Below are positions 1 to 8,864 of a stretch of 40,020 nt of DNA, one piece after another. A model generated the notes under the pieces. It worked only from the letters and a program-made list of their open reading frames with translations, was not told the DNA's origin and ran no database searches. Position numbers and translations under genes: made by a program. Source of the DNA: a bacterium Ga0077546. Its GTDB lineage: Bacteria > Cyanobacteriota > Vampirovibrionia > Obscuribacterales > Obscuribacteraceae. Location of the stretch: the NCBI GenBank assembly GCA_001464165.1, contig LNEX01000463.1:1-40020 (forward strand), read 5' to 3'. Within the stretch, counting starts at the first letter, position 1, and each line of letters begins with the position of its first letter.

Positions 1-1
1 T

Positions 2-787
2 AGCGGCAATCCCTTTGCCTTCGACTGCCCAACCGTTTTAGCAAATTGCTTCAAAGTACTTCCCGCTCTTAGTGAAATTGAAGGAATTGCTATCGTCAAT
101 GGACTATTTACTTGCAACAACGAGAAGTTCGTCAAACTCGCCTCCCGACTTCCTGAAGAGGAAAAGAACCTCTATGTACCATACGATAAAGGCGGCGGAC
201 AAAAGTGGTACCACCAAACTAGCTACCGCCTATTTTGGCCAGACAACGGCAACAGCATTCGCCAGTACCGCAAAGAACGAGGCCAATCGCGGGCCTTGCC
301 TGGTGAAGAGTACTATTTCAAACCTGGCCTCACCTACTCTTACATTGGCACCACCGGCTTCAAAGCGCGCTTATTGAGCGAAAATTCTATATTTGATATA
401 GCCAGCTCAGCAATATTTTCAAATAAAATTGACCATCATTATCTACTAGGCTTCCTCAACTCATCTCTAACAATCTACCTGCTAGGGGTACTCAACCCCA
501 CCATCAATTTTCAAATAGGCGACCTGCGTCGATTGCCGTTTAGCGCGCCCAGTGTCGAAATATCAACACGCGTAAGCGAATTAGCCAAAGATGCAATAGC
601 CCTAATGCGCCACTGGCACGAAAATCAACTGACTATACCAGCGGCAGAATTGATTGAGCATGAAAGGAAAATTCAAGAAGAAATTGATACCATCGTCTGC
701 CAACTCTACAAAATAGACAAAGCTACAGAGACAATAATTAGAGACAACGAATGGGTGGTAGGCAGCCGCAAAAAGCTACTCAAGTAG
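2..787 (+). CDS. C-terminal part of a type IIG / BREX PglX-like adenine DNA methyltransferase (5' end outside window)
   Basis: The frame is open from base 2, so this is the last 261 residues of a longer protein. Three blocks match the C-terminal target-recognition region (TaqI-like specificity domain) of PglX and Eco57I-type enzymes: VPYDKGGGQKWYHQTSY near residues 63-79, with the usual KGG..KWY signature; FKPGLTYSYIGTTGFKARLL near residues 103-122; and FDIASSAIF followed by LLGFLNSSLTIYLL. The end (ELIEHERKIQEEIDTIVCQLYKID) is the usual helical tail of these enzymes. The catalytic NPPY domain would lie upstream and is not visible. An ATG at 296 is internal and not the true start. The family is known for restriction or phage-exclusion roles; whether it belongs to BREX cannot be decided from this end alone. 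The genes that follow are not defence genes, so it may be the edge of a defence locus. Confidence 0.85.
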   Translation, partial: SGNPFAFDCPTVLANCFKVLPALSEIEGIAIVNGLFTCNNEKFVKLASRLPEEEKNLYVPYDKGGGQKWYHQTSYRLFWPDNGNSIRQYRKERGQSRALPGEEYYFKPGLTYSYIGTTGFKARLLSENSIFDIASSAIFSNKIDHHYLLGFLNSSLTIYLLGVLNPTINFQIGDLRRLPFSAPSVEISTRVSELAKDAIALMRHWHENQLTIPAAELIEHERKIQEEIDTIVCQLYKIDKATETIIRDNEWVVGSRKKLLK

Positions 788-826
788 AGAATAAAAATAG
801 ATAATTGAAACAGGAGCCATGCAAAA

Positions 827-1693
827 TTGAAATATGTCCGAATCACTCCTGTCAAACTGCGCAGAGGAATAGCAAGCCCGATCTGCAAGCTCATTTGTTT
901 TGTGTTGTGTGTGACAGTCGGCTTAGCAGTCGGCTCTTTCACAGGCCTACCATCTTGGGCCACTCCAAACAGTAAAGAAGGCTCTTACAAAGGCTGGCTA
1001 ATATTTCAAGAATCTAGCAACGGCGGCCCAATAAACTTCGTTGTCACAGACCAAGCCATTCGCATTGATATTCGGTCGTGCGGCTTCTCAGCTATAGCCA
1101 AAGCCCCAGATTGGACTATCTGTGTTTTCAGACCTGACACAAAAGAGATGGGATTCGTCAAGCTCTCACAATGGCGCAACTTCAACACCTCTACAGTAGG
1201 CGCAACCGATGAATGCACTCTCGACAAACCAATCTCGAAAAAGCCAATTAAACTAAGAGAGATTGGCGTGCCAACATACCAATATCTATTTCCTGGCGAG
1301 AAGATTACAACGGCCATATTCCAGACAGAAAAGCAAAGAGAGATTACCAACTATTTTGTAGACTCATACCAGCTTTCAAAGGCACCGCAGGTAGCGGCAA
1401 TACAATGCCATCTATATAATTGTACAGAACTCGACGGCCTCTTAATTAACTGCATGGGAAAAGTCAAAGAGACAAACGAGATGCACTGGTTCATACATAC
1501 AAGAAAGCTGAGAAGAAGCGACTCTATACCTGCTTCGACATTTGCCCTACCCCAAAACTACAAAACATTAAAAACAATCGATAGCCGCTTTAAGTTCAAA
1601 GGTATGACCGGCTCAATAGACGAATTTGGCGAAATGCTAGACATAGGCAAAGTGAGACCGGCCAAGACCAAGGCCAAGCAGCCAAAACCATAG
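827..1693 (+). CDS. Hypothetical secreted or membrane-anchored protein
   Basis: No family was recognised. The start is a TTG preceded by CAGGAG at 811-816, about 10 bases upstream; an ATG at 819 is out of frame and stops at once. The 288-residue product has a basic N-terminus followed by a hydrophobic stretch (about residues 18-42, LICFVLCVTVGLAVGSF), ending near LPSWA|TP, which fits an export signal or membrane anchor. The rest is a mixed-composition domain with several cysteines (for example CGFSAIAK, TDECTLD, QCHLYNC), and the tail is rich in lysine and proline. It starts 39 bases after the methyltransferase and is followed by a short tandem repeat and the M50 protease gene, all on the same strand. 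A periplasmic or outer-surface location is inferred from the signal only. Confidence 0.7.
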   Translation: MKYVRITPVKLRRGIASPICKLICFVLCVTVGLAVGSFTGLPSWATPNSKEGSYKGWLIFQESSNGGPINFVVTDQAIRIDIRSCGFSAIAKAPDWTICVFRPDTKEMGFVKLSQWRNFNTSTVGATDECTLDKPISKKPIKLREIGVPTYQYLFPGEKITTAIFQTEKQREITNYFVDSYQLSKAPQVAAIQCHLYNCTELDGLLINCMGKVKETNEMHWFIHTRKLRRSDSIPASTFALPQNYKTLKTIDSRFKFKGMTGSIDEFGEMLDIGKVRPAKTKAKQPKP

Positions 1694-1694
1694 C

Positions 1695-1739
1695 TTGCCT
1701 AACTATAAATTGCCTAACTATAAACGGCCTAACCAGCCT
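1695..1739. repeat. Three tandem 15-bp units (two identical, one degenerate)
   Basis: The unit TTGCCTAACTATAAA occurs at 1695-1709 and again at 1710-1724, followed by a diverged copy at 1725-1739 that keeps the GCCTAAC core. It begins just after the stop codon of the upstream gene and ends about 55 bases before the next start, so it is intergenic. It may simply be replication slippage. It is one of several short tandem repeats in this window. Confidence 0.8.
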
Positions 1740-1795
1740 TGGGGCTTCATAACCAGCTATACTACTGTCTAGATTGAACATATAAAGGCAAAAAA

Positions 1796-2536
1796 ATGAG
1801 CTTATCTTTAGTAGTTTGTATCGGCTGGATTTTTGCCTTGTGCATACACGAGTTTTGCCATGCCGTGGTGGCATATGCTGGCGGCGACAAGTCGGTCAAA
1901 GACAAAGGCTACTTAACTCTCAACCCCATCAAATATACAGACCCCGGCCTGACACTAGTGATACCAATCATCATGCTTATGCTGGGCGGAATCGCCCTAC
2001 CTGGTGCGGCAGTGTACATAGACAGAAGCGCCTTGCGCAACCGCTTTTGGAATTCAGCAGTGTCAGCCGCCGGACCATTTGGCAGCGCTGTAATGATTTT
2101 TGTTTACGCTTCTCCATTCATGCTTGGGTTCGTCAAGCAAAATCCCGACAACACCCTCTGGCCAGCTCTGGCACTGCTTGTGCTGCTGCAAATCGTCTGC
2201 TTGATTCTCAACTCAATGCCGATTCCCCCTCTCGATGGTTACGGTGTAATCGAACCTTGGCTGCCACGCGGCGCTCAAGAGGCCATGAATCGCTTCGGCC
2301 AATTTGGCATATGGATAGTATTTGGACTCTTGTGGTTTGTTGAACCACTGAATGCAGCGCTGTGGATTGCAGCAATGCTGATTGCGCACATGCTGAGCGT
2401 GCCAGGCGAAATGATTCAAACTGGCTATCAATTATTCTCAGAACAAAAATACTATTTGATAGGTATTCTAATAATCATCATGATACTGAGCAAAAAGGGC
2501 AAAACAAGCCAACCGCAGATAGCAGCGAAAGATTGA
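1796..2536 (+). CDS. Site-2-type intramembrane zinc metalloprotease (peptidase M50 family)
   Basis: The protein of 246 residues is almost entirely hydrophobic, with about six membrane segments. The zinc site HEFCH (HExxH, residues 18-22) lies in the first segment, and the partner motif NSMPIPPLDG (the family's N-P-x-x-D-G type motif, near residues 139-148) supplies the third, aspartate ligand. Between them, YLTLNPIKY follows the pattern of the short M50 proteases (YwhC/SpoIVFB-like) that lack a PDZ domain. Such enzymes cut membrane-bound substrates within or near the bilayer, often anti-sigma factors or leftover signal peptides; the substrate here is unknown. The start is supported by AAAGG eight bases upstream. 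The neighbours are envelope-type proteins, so a role in envelope stress or regulated proteolysis is possible but not shown. Confidence 0.9.
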   Translation: MSLSLVVCIGWIFALCIHEFCHAVVAYAGGDKSVKDKGYLTLNPIKYTDPGLTLVIPIIMLMLGGIALPGAAVYIDRSALRNRFWNSAVSAAGPFGSAVMIFVYASPFMLGFVKQNPDNTLWPALALLVLLQIVCLILNSMPIPPLDGYGVIEPWLPRGAQEAMNRFGQFGIWIVFGLLWFVEPLNAALWIAAMLIAHMLSVPGEMIQTGYQLFSEQKYYLIGILIIIMILSKKGKTSQPQIAAKD

Positions 2537-2567
2537 AGCATCCTATTAACAGAAGTGGAGTCGTATT

Positions 2568-3728
2568 TTGCTACTAAAACACCTTACAGGCGCAGCAACA
2601 GCTTTATGCAGCGCCTGCCTGTGCCTTGTCTTAAATCAGTCAGCGAATGCCGCAGAGCCCCAGACGGTTGTCGAAACTTGCAAGCAAATACAAACAGAAA
2701 ACAAGGCAATACCAGGGAGCTTATACGGCGTCTTTGATAGCAATTTAAAATGGGTGCTACAGCCAACATACAGGCAAATTATTGAGTTTGCACCAAACTA
2801 TTTTTTTGTTATAGAAGGCGAAACTAACACAGCTGCACTCATCGACACTTCAGTGACTCCGCATAAAAAATATCCGCTCGCCGACGAGATTAGGAGAGCT
2901 GGTGATTTTAGAGAGCGCCGATTTGGCCTCAGCTGGCTGGATGTTCCCGTCAAGGCAGGCGAAGACCCGCGACGGCATTTACTGCAAAGCATTGGCACGG
3001 AAGGCTCGTTTGGCATGAAACGGGTAACTGGAGAGATTTTCATTGAGCCTTTATATGACGACATAGCCTTTGCTGGCGATGGAAAAACATTTGAAGCCAA
3101 AAGCCACGACAAAAAAACGAATAAGCAAATAACGACAATAATAGATTCGTCTGGCCATGCAACCAAATTTGAAATCAGCGATGAAATGGATGCCAAAAAG
3201 CGAGATGCAATCGAAAAAGCAGCCCAAAGCAAATTAAAGATGAAGTGGATCGATAACAGACACTATGCAGTTATTGACTTGGCTGGCAAATATGTCTTAC
3301 CACCTAGCTCCATATTCCTGCAGCCGATTTCAAACGACAAGTTCATCGCTAATCCACTAGGCCCAGAATGGCAACGGTTCTATCCAAATATGTGGGCGAA
3401 AGAACTTGATGGCTGCGCTATGTTTGCATACTTTCTCAAAGACTTTGACTTGATCGGCATGAGCCGCGATGAACTCTTGAAGGATCTCGGCGCGGGCGAC
3501 TCAGCAATTGAGAAAGACGAAAGCGGAGACGAGTTATTTGTCTATTCTAGAATGCGTGGTGCATCTGTACAGATCAAGCTGCATGACGGAAGAGTTTGCG
3601 CATGGAGAGTGATTGATAAAGATCACAAGGAGCCCTGGATAGAGAAGAACGTACTAATTCCAGATCTGGCGCTGATCTGCCCAAAGGAAAAGTCTGGCCG
3701 CCGGGAACCAATGAATAAATCTCAATAG
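2568..3728 (+). CDS. Secreted WG-repeat-like protein
   Basis: The start is a TTG with GTGGAG seven bases upstream. The first 28 residues form a clear signal peptide (hydrophobic core TALCSACLCLVL, likely cut after SANA), so the 386-residue product is probably exported. The mature part contains degenerate WG-type repeats, seen as a G-x-x-D-x-x-x-x-x-V-x-x-P-x-Y pattern: YGVFDSNLKWVLQPTY near residues 53-68, then a copy around GEIFIEPLYDDI, then a weaker one at AVIDLAGKYVLPP. WG repeats usually form beta-rich scaffolds with no known enzymatic role. The gene lies 31 bases after the M50 protease gene, and the two may be co-transcribed. No catalytic residues are recognisable. The export call is firmer than the repeat call. 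Confidence 0.75.
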   Translation: MLLKHLTGAATALCSACLCLVLNQSANAAEPQTVVETCKQIQTENKAIPGSLYGVFDSNLKWVLQPTYRQIIEFAPNYFFVIEGETNTAALIDTSVTPHKKYPLADEIRRAGDFRERRFGLSWLDVPVKAGEDPRRHLLQSIGTEGSFGMKRVTGEIFIEPLYDDIAFAGDGKTFEAKSHDKKTNKQITTIIDSSGHATKFEISDEMDAKKRDAIEKAAQSKLKMKWIDNRHYAVIDLAGKYVLPPSSIFLQPISNDKFIANPLGPEWQRFYPNMWAKELDGCAMFAYFLKDFDLIGMSRDELLKDLGAGDSAIEKDESGDELFVYSRMRGASVQIKLHDGRVCAWRVIDKDHKEPWIEKNVLIPDLALICPKEKSGRREPMNKSQ

Positions 3729-3810
3729 TCAAAATAGTGAGTACAGACTTAGCCCCACGATAGACGGAAGTTAAAAATCTAGAAAGAGCACCTGCCAACA
3801 TGCACCACAA

Positions 3811-4662
3811 TCAGTGACTCGATCCCTGGATAAGACCATCTGACCTCTTATACAATTGTTTTGCCTCGTCCGTCCGTTTCAATTTTTCAAGCAGCTCCGC
3901 ATACATGCTAAGAGCGACAGCCAATTGACCATTGCTCGGTGGAGTCAACTTCTCACAAACTGCAATTGCTCGCTTGTATAGCGGCTCAGCCGCACTCAGC
4001 CTACCTTCCGATACATACGTCCTAGCAAGGTTAACTAAAGAGTTGGCAACAAGCGCGTGATCGGCACCGTATCGTTCCTCTTGCATCTTCAAGGTTTGCA
4101 AAAGAACTGGCTCTGCTTCTGAATATCTTTTCGCGTGAAGAAGAAGGCGACCAAGAAGCTCCGCGTCTTCGGGATTACTCGGAGTAGCCTTGCTGGGGCC
4201 AGACTCGGCGGCCACTAAAGCAGCGGCCAACATTTCATCATGCTTCACCACACTGCCTTGGCAAGCGTAAAGGGTTGCAAGACCACTGTACACCTCGGCG
4301 GTTTTCATAGGATTTCCCTTCGCAACTTGCAGCGAACGCATCAGAAGCTGCTCGGCTTCACCCCATTTCTTCTGATCCTCATACACCGAAACCAAATTGT
4401 GCAGAGTAATATATAAGCGGTAGTCATCAGGCTTAAAGCCCTCGGCAATCTTGACGGCAGCATTACCCATTCTTTCTGCTTCAGCAAAATCGTTACGATG
4501 ATACGCCTCACTGCTACCATCGAAATTGCGTTGCCACTCGATAACTTTTAGATCCTCTCCAGAGGGAAGCCTAAAATCCAATGGACTGCAGCAGCATCCC
4601 TGCAAATTGAAGGCGCTTACAATAAATGCGGCTGTGATGGATATCGAGAGTTTAGATTTCAC
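3811..4662 (-). CDS. TPR-repeat lipoprotein
   Basis: The N-terminus has a basic start, a hydrophobic core (ISITAAFIVSAF) and the lipobox-like LQGC at about residues 20-23, so the mature protein of about 260 residues is probably lipid-anchored. From about residue 50 onward it is built of tetratricopeptide repeats of the kinesin-light-chain type: pairs of helices with a Y-x-x-A-E-P-L-x-x-x-A-L/I pattern, such as YSEAEPVLLQTLKMQEERYG, SAAEPLYKRAIAVCEKL and DEAKQLYKRS. TPRs act as protein-binding scaffolds; no partner can be named. The start is GTG, with a rather distant AAGG about 12 bases upstream, so a slightly different start is possible. It lies 46 bases downstream of the cytochrome gene on the same strand. 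Confidence 0.82.
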   Translation of the reverse strand: MKSKLSISITAAFIVSAFNLQGCCCSPLDFRLPSGEDLKVIEWQRNFDGSSEAYHRNDFAEAERMGNAAVKIAEGFKPDDYRLYITLHNLVSVYEDQKKWGEAEQLLMRSLQVAKGNPMKTAEVYSGLATLYACQGSVVKHDEMLAAALVAAESGPSKATPSNPEDAELLGRLLLHAKRYSEAEPVLLQTLKMQEERYGADHALVANSLVNLARTYVSEGRLSAAEPLYKRAIAVCEKLTPPSNGQLAVALSMYAELLEKLKRTDEAKQLYKRSDGLIQGSSH

Positions 4663-4708
4663 AATTTAACTTTACCTTGCCACAGTTCCGTTTGTGGCAT
4701 ATCACAGC

Positions 4709-5746
4709 TCATTTATGTTTCTTTCTTACAGCTCCATCCCCTTTCGACCTGGGTTTATGCGAACTGGCTTCTTCCAGTTTTGCACTTGGAAGGCTGTTGA
4801 GAAAATCACTTATATTTTGCATTTCTGAGCTGGACAAATGCAGTGTGCGAATCATCTCAGGTTCGCCATATCCGCTTCTCAAGGCTTCCTCTAACTCCTG
4901 TTGAGTGCGACGCGACGAAATTCCATCAAGCCTCGGACCGAACCTGCTTAGCCCACCGTCCACTGTGTGGCAAGCAGCACAACCGCGACTAAGAAACAAA
5001 GCGCGGCCCTTACTTATAGAACTCGCACCATTAGCAGTAGCACCACCAGTAGTAGCAGATTTAGCAACTATGTCTACTGCAGAATGCTCTTTGCTGGGCG
5101 CACCTATTTTAGGATGTGCACTGACAAGAAAACCGTTCTGCGGCTCTGGCAAAGTAAGCAGATAAGCCGTAATCAGCTTAGCCTCATTCAACCTGATGCC
5201 TAAATGCGGCATTATATTTGATCTACCGCCAAATAAATCAGGAAACTCAAGCATCTGTTTTTCGGGATCTAATAGATGAGCAGTAATGAACTGCTCTCCG
5301 CGAGCACCGCCAATGCCATCAAGAGGTGGCCCCAAGTTACCGCCTTTGTTCTCCGCTTGGTGACAGCTGCCACAATTGTGCTTAACGTATAGAAGCTTGC
5401 CAGCTCGACTGTCATCAGACTGAGGCGGGGGCGTATAGCCAGTTGCAGGAAGGCGATAATGCTGAACAGTGCCAGCGCACTGATTCATATTCTCATCTAG
5501 GTCTGGCACCGGTGTCGTGGGCCCCGGCAATTCTTTATCGCCATGCAAACCGGTGATCGACGGAGCAGTATATTTTACAACCCCGCTATATTTTTGCCGC
5601 TCGGCTAAGGCAGCACCGCCAGAAAACGTGACGGCGCAAACCGTGAACATCAGAAGATGCTTCTTGTACAGTATTTTAGATGACTTAGAAATATTAGGCT
5701 GCTCCATCAAATTGTATAAAGGCAAGGGCGAGCTGCTGAGATGCAC
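4709..5746 (-). CDS. Dihaem c-type cytochrome
   Basis: Two haem-binding CxxCH motifs are present: CGSCH at residues 125-129 and CAACH at 256-260. Each is followed by the usual LGPPLDGIGG / FGPRLDGISS segment and a later methionine (IMPHLG at about 179) that could be the axial ligand, so each half is a class I cytochrome c domain. The N-terminus carries a hydrophobic stretch (about residues 31-48) ending GGAALAE, fitting export to the periplasm where haem is attached. It probably carries electrons in a respiratory chain; no oxidase genes are nearby. The start is GTG with GAGG five bases upstream; an ATG 13 codons later is an alternative with no ribosome site. The C-terminus is a basic lysine-rich tail (KPRSKGDGAVRKKHK). 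Confidence 0.9.
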   Translation of the reverse strand: MHLSSSPLPLYNLMEQPNISKSSKILYKKHLLMFTVCAVTFSGGAALAERQKYSGVVKYTAPSITGLHGDKELPGPTTPVPDLDENMNQCAGTVQHYRLPATGYTPPPQSDDSRAGKLLYVKHNCGSCHQAENKGGNLGPPLDGIGGARGEQFITAHLLDPEKQMLEFPDLFGGRSNIMPHLGIRLNEAKLITAYLLTLPEPQNGFLVSAHPKIGAPSKEHSAVDIVAKSATTGGATANGASSISKGRALFLSRGCAACHTVDGGLSRFGPRLDGISSRRTQQELEEALRSGYGEPEMIRTLHLSSSEMQNISDFLNSLPSAKLEEASSHKPRSKGDGAVRKKHK

Positions 5747-5793
5747 TTCTCCCTCAAGCCACTACTCAATTTAACCACAGTTACAGAGAAGAG

Positions 5794-6153
5794 CTAGCGA
5801 TAGACTCTTACGTAATCGCTCACATTGACGCGCTGTGGAACACTCGAATACGGGTTCTGTGCACTGCGTTGCTGGAAGTAGCTAGCCTGCTGCTGCTCGA
5901 CCGTAGGACCAATATTGGCAGCTCTGTTATAACCACCCCGCCGACCGCCGCGTCCACGGCCTAAGCGAATCTGACCACCAAAGGCGCCTCGGCCTGAAGC
6001 TCCCATTCCCAAACCGCTCAATCCGCCGCCCATACGCATGCCACCCATGCGCATACCGCCCATACGTCCTGAACCTCTGGCCTCAGCATCAGAGAAAGAG
6101 AGCGCAGCAAGAGTCAGCAGTAGGAGCGCAACAGAAGTGGCTTTGATAAACAC
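5794..6153 (-). CDS. Small secreted Gly/Met/Arg-rich protein
   Basis: No known family. The best start is the GTG at 6151-6153, which has CGAGG seven bases upstream and places a signal peptide (FIKATSVALLLLTLAALSF, cut near AEA|RG) directly at the N-terminus. A GTG eight codons further upstream lacks a ribosome site. The mature chain of about 95 residues starts with a Gly/Met/Arg repeat (GRMGGMRMGGMRMGGG), then a Gly/Arg-rich stretch (LGRGRGGRRGG), then a Gln/Ser/Tyr-rich tail ending in DYVRVYR. It is probably disordered and strongly basic, so it could bind anionic surface polymers or nucleic acid; that is a guess. It follows the Ser/Thr kinase gene on the same strand with a gap of 114 bases. 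Confidence 0.7.
   Translation of the reverse strand: MFIKATSVALLLLTLAALSFSDAEARGSGRMGGMRMGGMRMGGGLSGLGMGASGRGAFGGQIRLGRGRGGRRGGYNRAANIGPTVEQQQASYFQQRSAQNPYSSVPQRVNVSDYVRVYR
6026..6070. repeat. Three tandem 15-bp units inside a coding region
   Basis: Units at 6026-6040, 6041-6055 and 6056-6070 share the pattern CCRCCCATRCGYAT on the plus strand; the third is diverged at its end. On the minus strand they encode the Gly-Met-Arg-Met-Gly repeats of the small secreted protein. The copy number could vary between strains. Confidence 0.75.
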
Positions 6154-6267
6154 GGGAGCACCTCGACCTACAGACACAGCTTAAGCCTAATCTGTGAGTA
6201 TTTCATGGGGCTTGCAGAATAGAGAGAAACCGCTAGAAAGAAACACAGAGGATGGCGATGAGACGGA

Positions 6268-8733
6268 CTATTTATGGCCGGTAGAACTAGGTGGTCTATC
6301 TTTCGACAATTTTACTAGCTTGGCTTGGAGGTCTTTCGCACGACGAGCAAAGTAGTATCTATCAATGTCTATGCTCGGTTTCTGGGCCATGTTAAGAGCT
6401 CGCATACTAAGTCCAATGTCATTCCGCATCACTGCGAGGTCACCTATGTCAAAAGCTTCATTCTGGGCTCGACTCCGGGGGTAACGGCGCAAAACAGAAG
6501 ATTCCAGATCGGCGAAAAATGGGTTTTGAGCGACCGCAAGAAGACTCAAAGCTTTCTCCAAATCGGCGGTATCACCGGCAGTCCTACCGCTCAAACCTCC
6601 AAACTCAAATCGCAACTTGTAAGCAGTAGCCAAAGTAACAGGGTCTTTTTCTATCTTGCTGTCAATAACCTGTTGGCATAGAGCAAGAGCGTCGGAGCGC
6701 CGACCAAAGGTAAGCCACAGGTCGCTAGCAGCTAAAAGCTTAGCTTGATTTGAAAGCGGTGAATCAGGATAGCCTAAAGCCTCAAGACGCACCTGCTGTT
6801 GCTTATGCCTGTCGGCAAGACTACCGAAATTCTGTCGCACGAATTGATTTAAGCCATTCCTGCCTACAGTGGCAGTTACAGCAAGCGTACCCAGCACCAT
6901 AGCCATTATTAGCGCTGTTTGAAGTTTTAACGAGCATCGCAAACTTTGCATCGCCGTCAGCTTACCCAGCACGGTATCAAAAAGCAATCGGAATACGACA
7001 ACAAAGAAGCTGCCGAAAACTAGTTCACCAGCCAAAAACGATAATTCACTGCTGACAAAAGTTGGGCTAGTATCTGCTCCGCAAACGAGATTCAACATCG
7101 GTGAGATCCCGAACGCAACCAACGAAAAGCTCAGCATACCGGTTGAGACATACATAAACATCACAAATGCATTCCAAGCCCATTTATCAAACCTGGGTAA
7201 GTGATAAGGCTTAATAGCAGCTGGCTTACGAAGCATATAGGACATGCAGTTTGAGTAAGCTGTGATTGCCCGAGGCTGTACTATCAACCATAGACTCAGC
7301 CCTGCGAGAAGAGGTGCAATCAGCATATTTCCCAGCGGACCACTTACGGAAGTCAAAGCACCAATGATTACAAGGGCACAAGTGGCAAGAAAGAGATTAA
7401 GTTCTAAAATTTTGTAATTGATCGAGCGACCCGCATTGTCTCGGTTGATAAACACAACATACATCCAAATCATCAGCAGAGAAGATGGATAAAGCATGAT
7501 GAAAGAGGAAGAAGGCACACCAGCGAAAAGGCCCGGAATCAGGATCAAAAGCACAGCAAACATACAATGAAACAGGTTCATTGGTTGCATTTTGATGGCG
7601 GGCTCTGAACTCAATGCGGCTATTCTCACAAGCAAATACTCAGCATTCAAAACTCTTTGCTCAGGCTCTTTAGCCAGGCAACTGTAGAGCAACATCTGAA
7701 ATTTAATTGGTACTTTCGATAAATCAGGCGTCTCACTTATATGCTGCAAAATAAGCTTGACTGGATTCTCATCCGTGAATGGAGGAGCGCCAGTCAGCAT
7801 TTCATAAAAGACACAGCCAAGCGAGTAGATATCAGACTGGCCCGTGACGTTGCTTCCGAGAAACTGCTCAGGGCTCATGTAGCGCGGGCTGCCGAAAATG
7901 TCTACAGCCTTGGTGAGCGCTTGGGTCTTAGTCACTTCGTCATAGATACAACGAGCAATGCCAAAGTCAACGATATGCACCATATCGCCACCAGACTCAG
8001 TCTTAGAAATGATGATGTTACTCGGCTTGATGTCGCGGTGGATAATTCCCTTCATGTGCGAGTGCGAAAGCGCCTCACAAATTTGAGTGAAGATATCGAG
8101 CGCGCGCTCTTCTGACAGCTTTCCTTCGCAGGCCAGAATGTCAGCGAGACTATCGCCATCGACGTATCCCATGATGATGAATGGGCGCCCCTGGCTATCG
8201 GTTCCGGGGCCAAAGATGGCGGCAATATTGGCATGGGTTAAATCAGAGGCAAGGTTGGCTTCTTTCTCGAAACGTTTAACGGCAGTGGCATCGGCAAGCA
8301 GCTCGGGCTTGAGTACTTTGACTGCGAAAGTTCCCTCTAGCTGTTTGTCATAGACCTTCCAAACCGAGCCCATGCCCCCGCTACCGATAAACTCGATGAC
8401 TTCATAGCGTTCGCCAAGTTCAGGGGGCGATTCGGCAAACTCTGGTTTCTGAGGCGCGGCGGCCGTAACTAGGCCTAGAGCTGCGGCCGGTTCTTCAGGT
8501 GGCAGCGCAACAGGTGCCTGGGCTTCCGCAATAGAATTCGTACATTCGTCCGCAAGAGGGTTCGTGCCTATGTCGGTCAGTGGCTCTGCAATTGGCAAAG
8601 CAGCGGGTTCTGCTTCATCCACGATGGCGGTCGCGCTCAACTCACCTTCGACGATAACTTCGGTTATCTTCGGCTGTGCGAGTTTCTCTGCTGACTTCCA
8701 TTTGAACATTGATTTCTCGCCCACATCTTGCAT
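6268..8733 (-). CDS. Membrane-anchored Ser/Thr protein kinase (Hanks type) with C-terminal helical domain
   Basis: The 821-residue protein starts with a low-complexity Ala/Pro/Glu-rich region (about 1-105), then a complete kinase domain (about 110-375). The domain shows the glycine loop GSGGMGSV (117-124), the ATP lysine K139 in AVKVLK, the helix-C glutamate E158, the catalytic loop HRDIKPSN (D234), DFG (256-258) and SPE (287-289). All catalytic residues are present and it is an RD kinase, so it should be active and activated by phosphorylation of its loop. From about 390 to 655 there are several membrane segments, then a soluble C-terminal region of about 160 residues that is helical and repeat-like. 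No PASTA repeats are seen. The kinase faces the cytoplasm. Substrates are unknown. The gene is divergent from the secreted protein at 8865. Confidence 0.93.
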   Translation of the reverse strand: MQDVGEKSMFKWKSAEKLAQPKITEVIVEGELSATAIVDEAEPAALPIAEPLTDIGTNPLADECTNSIAEAQAPVALPPEEPAAALGLVTAAAPQKPEFAESPPELGERYEVIEFIGSGGMGSVWKVYDKQLEGTFAVKVLKPELLADATAVKRFEKEANLASDLTHANIAAIFGPGTDSQGRPFIIMGYVDGDSLADILACEGKLSEERALDIFTQICEALSHSHMKGIIHRDIKPSNIIISKTESGGDMVHIVDFGIARCIYDEVTKTQALTKAVDIFGSPRYMSPEQFLGSNVTGQSDIYSLGCVFYEMLTGAPPFTDENPVKLILQHISETPDLSKVPIKFQMLLYSCLAKEPEQRVLNAEYLLVRIAALSSEPAIKMQPMNLFHCMFAVLLILIPGLFAGVPSSSFIMLYPSSLLMIWMYVVFINRDNAGRSINYKILELNLFLATCALVIIGALTSVSGPLGNMLIAPLLAGLSLWLIVQPRAITAYSNCMSYMLRKPAAIKPYHLPRFDKWAWNAFVMFMYVSTGMLSFSLVAFGISPMLNLVCGADTSPTFVSSELSFLAGELVFGSFFVVVFRLLFDTVLGKLTAMQSLRCSLKLQTALIMAMVLGTLAVTATVGRNGLNQFVRQNFGSLADRHKQQQVRLEALGYPDSPLSNQAKLLAASDLWLTFGRRSDALALCQQVIDSKIEKDPVTLATAYKLRFEFGGLSGRTAGDTADLEKALSLLAVAQNPFFADLESSVLRRYPRSRAQNEAFDIGDLAVMRNDIGLSMRALNMAQKPSIDIDRYYFARRAKDLQAKLVKLSKDRPPSSTGHK

Positions 8734-8864
8734 GTCTATACCCGTGGGGCATCAGCGCGAAACGGCCTTGGGCTGTGGACACTGACCAGGCTTAGATTCC
8801 TATTCGAAGAGGAAAATATTCCAGGAGCAGTATAATCAATGGAAGCTAAGATTCGAGGCTACAG

